Part shown: positions 61,141 to 64,000 of the stretch, one piece after another
Numbering within the stretch: the stretch's first letter is position 1
Layout of the letters: each line of letters begins with the position of its first letter
NCBI GenBank assembly: GCA_025738555.1
Contig: JAOVFP010000009.1
Span: 1,860,001-1,924,000 of the forward strand
Origin: Cyathus striatus
Lineage: Eukaryota; Basidiomycota; Agaricomycetes; Agaricales; Nidulariaceae
DNA length: 64,000 nt
Direction: 5' to 3'
Made by a program: the position numbers and the translations under genes
Notes under the pieces: generated by a model
What the model saw: only the letters and a program-made list of their open reading frames with translations
The model's database searches: none
What the model was told of the DNA's origin: nothing

Positions 61141-64000
61141 CATAAGTGCCAGCCATTCTGATCATATAACAGCAGTGTTATATGATTGCCCCAATCGAAT
61201 AAGCCATGCCATTTTATGATTGGGATCATAAACAATCATTGAGGTTCTAATTCAATACTACTATTGTATGAATGTATTAAATGATCATAAGCAATCATTG
61301 ATTGTTTCTAATTGGATATTACTATTGTATGGATGGCTAGATGATCATAAACAATCACTGATTGTTTTTAATTGAATACTACTATTGTATGAATGTATTA
61401 GGTGATCATAGACAATCATTGATTTATCTAATTGAATATTAGTATGAATGGAGAGGCAATCATAAACAATCATTGATTTTTTCTAATTGAATATTATTAT
61501 TGTATGAATGGTGAAGTGATCATAAACAATCATTGATTTTTTCTAATTGAATATTATTATTGTATGAATGGTGAGGTGATCATAAACAATCATTAATCCT
61601 TACTATTTGAATATTAGTATGAATGGAGAGACAATCATAAACAATCATTGATTTTTTCTAATTGAATATTATTATTGTATGGATGGTGAGGTGATCATAA
61701 ACAATCATTGATTTTTACTAATTGAATATTAGTATGGATGGTTAGGCAATCATAAACAATCATTGATCTTCACTAATTGAATATTAGTATGGATGGTTAG
61801 GCAATTATAAGCAATCAATGATAACTACTAATTGGATATTGCTATTGTATGGATGTGTCACATTTCCTCACATGTCACAATTGTGACACATCTTCCCGCG
61901 CGTCACATATTTCCCGCACGTCACGTTAGTCACATATATTCCCACGTATCGTGTTCGTCTCGTGCGTCACAATTGTCACATATATTCCTGCGCTTCATAT
62001 TAGTCACACGCGTCACGCTTTTTATGCATGTCACAATTGTCACATATATTCCTGCGCTTCATGTTAGTCACGCGCGTTACATTTCCTCACGCGTCACGAT
62101 TGTCACACATATTCCCGCGCCTCACATATTTCCCGCGCTTCACACATTTCCCACGCGTCACATATATCACGCACGTCACGTTTGTCACGTTCTTTCGCGC
62201 GTCACACTTGTCACATACATTCTCACGTGTCACAATTGTCACATATATTCCCGCGCTTCATGTTTGTCACACATGAAAAGCGTGACACACATGAAAAGCG
62301 TGACACACATGAAAAGCGTGACACACATGAAAAGCGTGACACACATGAAAAGCGTGACACACATGAAAAGCGTGACACACATGAAAAGCGTGACACACAT
62401 GAAAAGCGTGACGCGCGTGAAAAGCGTGACGCGCGTGAAAAGCGTGACAAGTGTGACGCGCGAGACGAACGTGACACGCGGGAATATATGTAACAATTGT
62501 GACGCGTGTGACAAACATGAAGCGCGGGAATATATGTAACAATTGCGACGCGTGTGACAAACATGAAGCGCGGGAATATATGTGACAATTGTGACACGTG
62601 AGAATGTATGTGACAAGTGTGACGCGCGAAAGAACGTGACAAACGTGACGTGCGTGATATATGTGACGCGTGGGAAATGTGTGATGCGCGGGAAATATGC
62701 GATGCACGAGAAATGTGTGAAGCGCGGGAAATATGTGAGGCGCGGGAATATGTGTGACAATCGTGACGCGTGAGGAAATGTAACGCGCGTGACTAACATG
62801 AAGCGCAGGAATATATGTGACAATTGTGACATGCATAAAAAGCGTGACGCGTGTGACTAATATGAAGCGCAGGAATATATGTGACAATTGTGACGCACGA
62901 GATGAACATGATACGTGGGAATATATGTGACTAACGTGACGTGCGGGAAATATGTGACGCGCGGGAAGATGTGTCACAATTGTGACATGTGAGGAAATGT
63001 GACACATCCATACAATAGCAATATCCAATTAGTAGTTATCATTGATTGCTTATAATTGCCTAACCATCCATACTAATATTCAATTAGTGAAGATCAATGA
63101 TTGTTTATGATTGCCTAACCATCCATACTAATATTCAATTAGTAAAAATCAATGATTGTTTATGATCACCTCACCATCCATACAATAATAATATTCAATT
63201 AGAAAAAATCAATGATTGTTTATGATTGTCTCTCCATTCATACTAATATTCAAATAGTAAGGATTAATGATTGTTTATGATCATCTCACCATTCATACAA
63301 TAATAATATTCAATTAGAAAAAATCAATGATTGTTTATGATCACCTCACCATCCATACAATAATAATATTCAATTATAAAAAATCAATGATTGTTTATGA
63401 TTGTCTCTCCATTCATACTAATATTCAAATAGTAAGGATTAATGATTGTTTATGATCACCTTACCATTCATACAATAATAATATTCAATTAGAAAAAATC
63501 AATGATTGTTTATGATTGTCTTTCCATTCATACTAATATTCAAATAGTAAGGATTAATGATTGTTTATGATCACCTCACCATTCATACAATAATAATATT
63601 CAATTAGAAGAAATCAATGATTGTTTATGATCACTTCACCATTCATACAATAATAATATTCAATTAGAAAAAATCAATGATTGTTTATGATTGCCTCTCC
63701 ATTCATACTAATATTCAATTAGATAAATCAATGATTGTCTATGATCACCTAATACATTCATACAATAGTAGTATTCAATTAAAAACAATCAGTGATTGTT
63801 TATGATCATCTAGCCATCCATACAATAGTAATATCCAATTAGAAACAATCAATGATTGCTTATGATCATTTAATACATTCATACAATAGTAGTATTGAAT
63901 TAGAACCTCAATGATTGTTTATGATCCCAATCATAAAATGGCATGGCTTATTCGATTGGGGCAATCATATAACACTGCTGTTATATGATCAAAATGGCTG
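61141..64000. mobile_element. Palindromic element D (GATC/TGTCAC family), cut by the window end
   Basis: It begins CATAAGTGCCAGCCA. The last bases of the window, ATATGATCAAAATGGCTG, are the inverted copy of the start and lack only the final few terminal bases. Outer arrays of TGATCATAAACAATCATTGA units, about 55-70 bp apart, cover 61200-61840 and 63020-63930. Inner TGTCAC arrays with TTCCCGCGCTTCA words cover 61855-62270 and 62460-63005. The two arms give the same translation over more than 80 codons. Unlike elements A and B, D sits in DNA that is not generally CpG-depleted. No transposase. Confidence 0.87.
62271..62450 (+). repeat. 18-bp tandem array at the centre of element D
   Basis: Ten units of ACATGAAAAGCGTGACAC; the first eight are identical and the last two change CACACA to GCGCG-type sequence. 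It lies off the symmetry axis of element D, so it is an expansion on one arm only. Confidence 0.9.

Overview
The window reads as nuclear DNA of a filamentous fungus, most likely an agaric-type basidiomycete. The signs are short GT-AG introns (about 54-60 nt where both ends can be placed), an NB-ARC/TPR gene of the fungal NLR kind, a Helitron, and several layers of transposable elements. No rRNA, tRNA or CRISPR was found. Much of the sequence is repeat-derived, and only a few loci look like genes.

Layout. (1) About 0.9-17.6 kb and 29.2-39.6 kb form one large inverted segmental duplication of decayed, intron-bearing gene pieces. (2) The left arm carries four insertions that the right arm lacks: a 1.66-kb long-TIR element (7609-9272), a 1.37-kb long-TIR element with a hairpin MITE inside it (about 9698-11068), an unclassified block near 12.5-13.2 kb, and a 3.0-kb palindromic element (13397-16406). 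The right arm has its own insertion, a 323-bp solo LTR (33725-34047). (3) The spacer between the arms holds a hairpin minisatellite split by two elements, one carrying a nested CACTA-like element, then a minus-strand NB-ARC/TPR gene (25821-28911). (4) From 40 to 47 kb there is an LTR/TIR-like element, a multi-exon gene of transposase-like appearance (41983-45097, minus) and a divergent C2HC zinc-finger gene ending at 46978. (5) From 47.5 to 50.7 kb there is another gene relic, a repeat island with a 19-bp satellite, and unassigned ORFs. (6) A decayed Helitron (about 51.0-59.9 kb) is split by a 3.3-kb palindromic element (52115-55411), which itself holds a second solo LTR. (7) A fourth palindromic element starts at 61141 and runs off the window end.

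The most striking system is the set of four 3.0-3.3-kb palindromic elements (A 13397-16406, B 17878-21183, C 52115-55411, D 61141 to beyond 64000). They share asymmetric termini (CATAAGTGTYAGCCA at one end, AGTGGTGTYAGCCA at the other), 8-bp target duplications, an outer array of TGATCATAnGTGATCA units of about 60-85 bp, and an inner array of short TGTCAC/GTGACA units. None contains a convincing protein gene. The TGTCAC motif also fills unrelated elements in this window.

A second strong signal is base composition. From about 9.65 to 28.87 kb the DNA is nearly free of CpG outside certain satellite arrays, while homologous sequence in the right arm keeps its CpGs. Aligned positions differ mainly as CG versus TG or CA. 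This fits methylation-linked decay confined to the spacer and the inner half of the left arm. The three premature TGA codons seen in the Helitron are each one C-to-T change from CGA.
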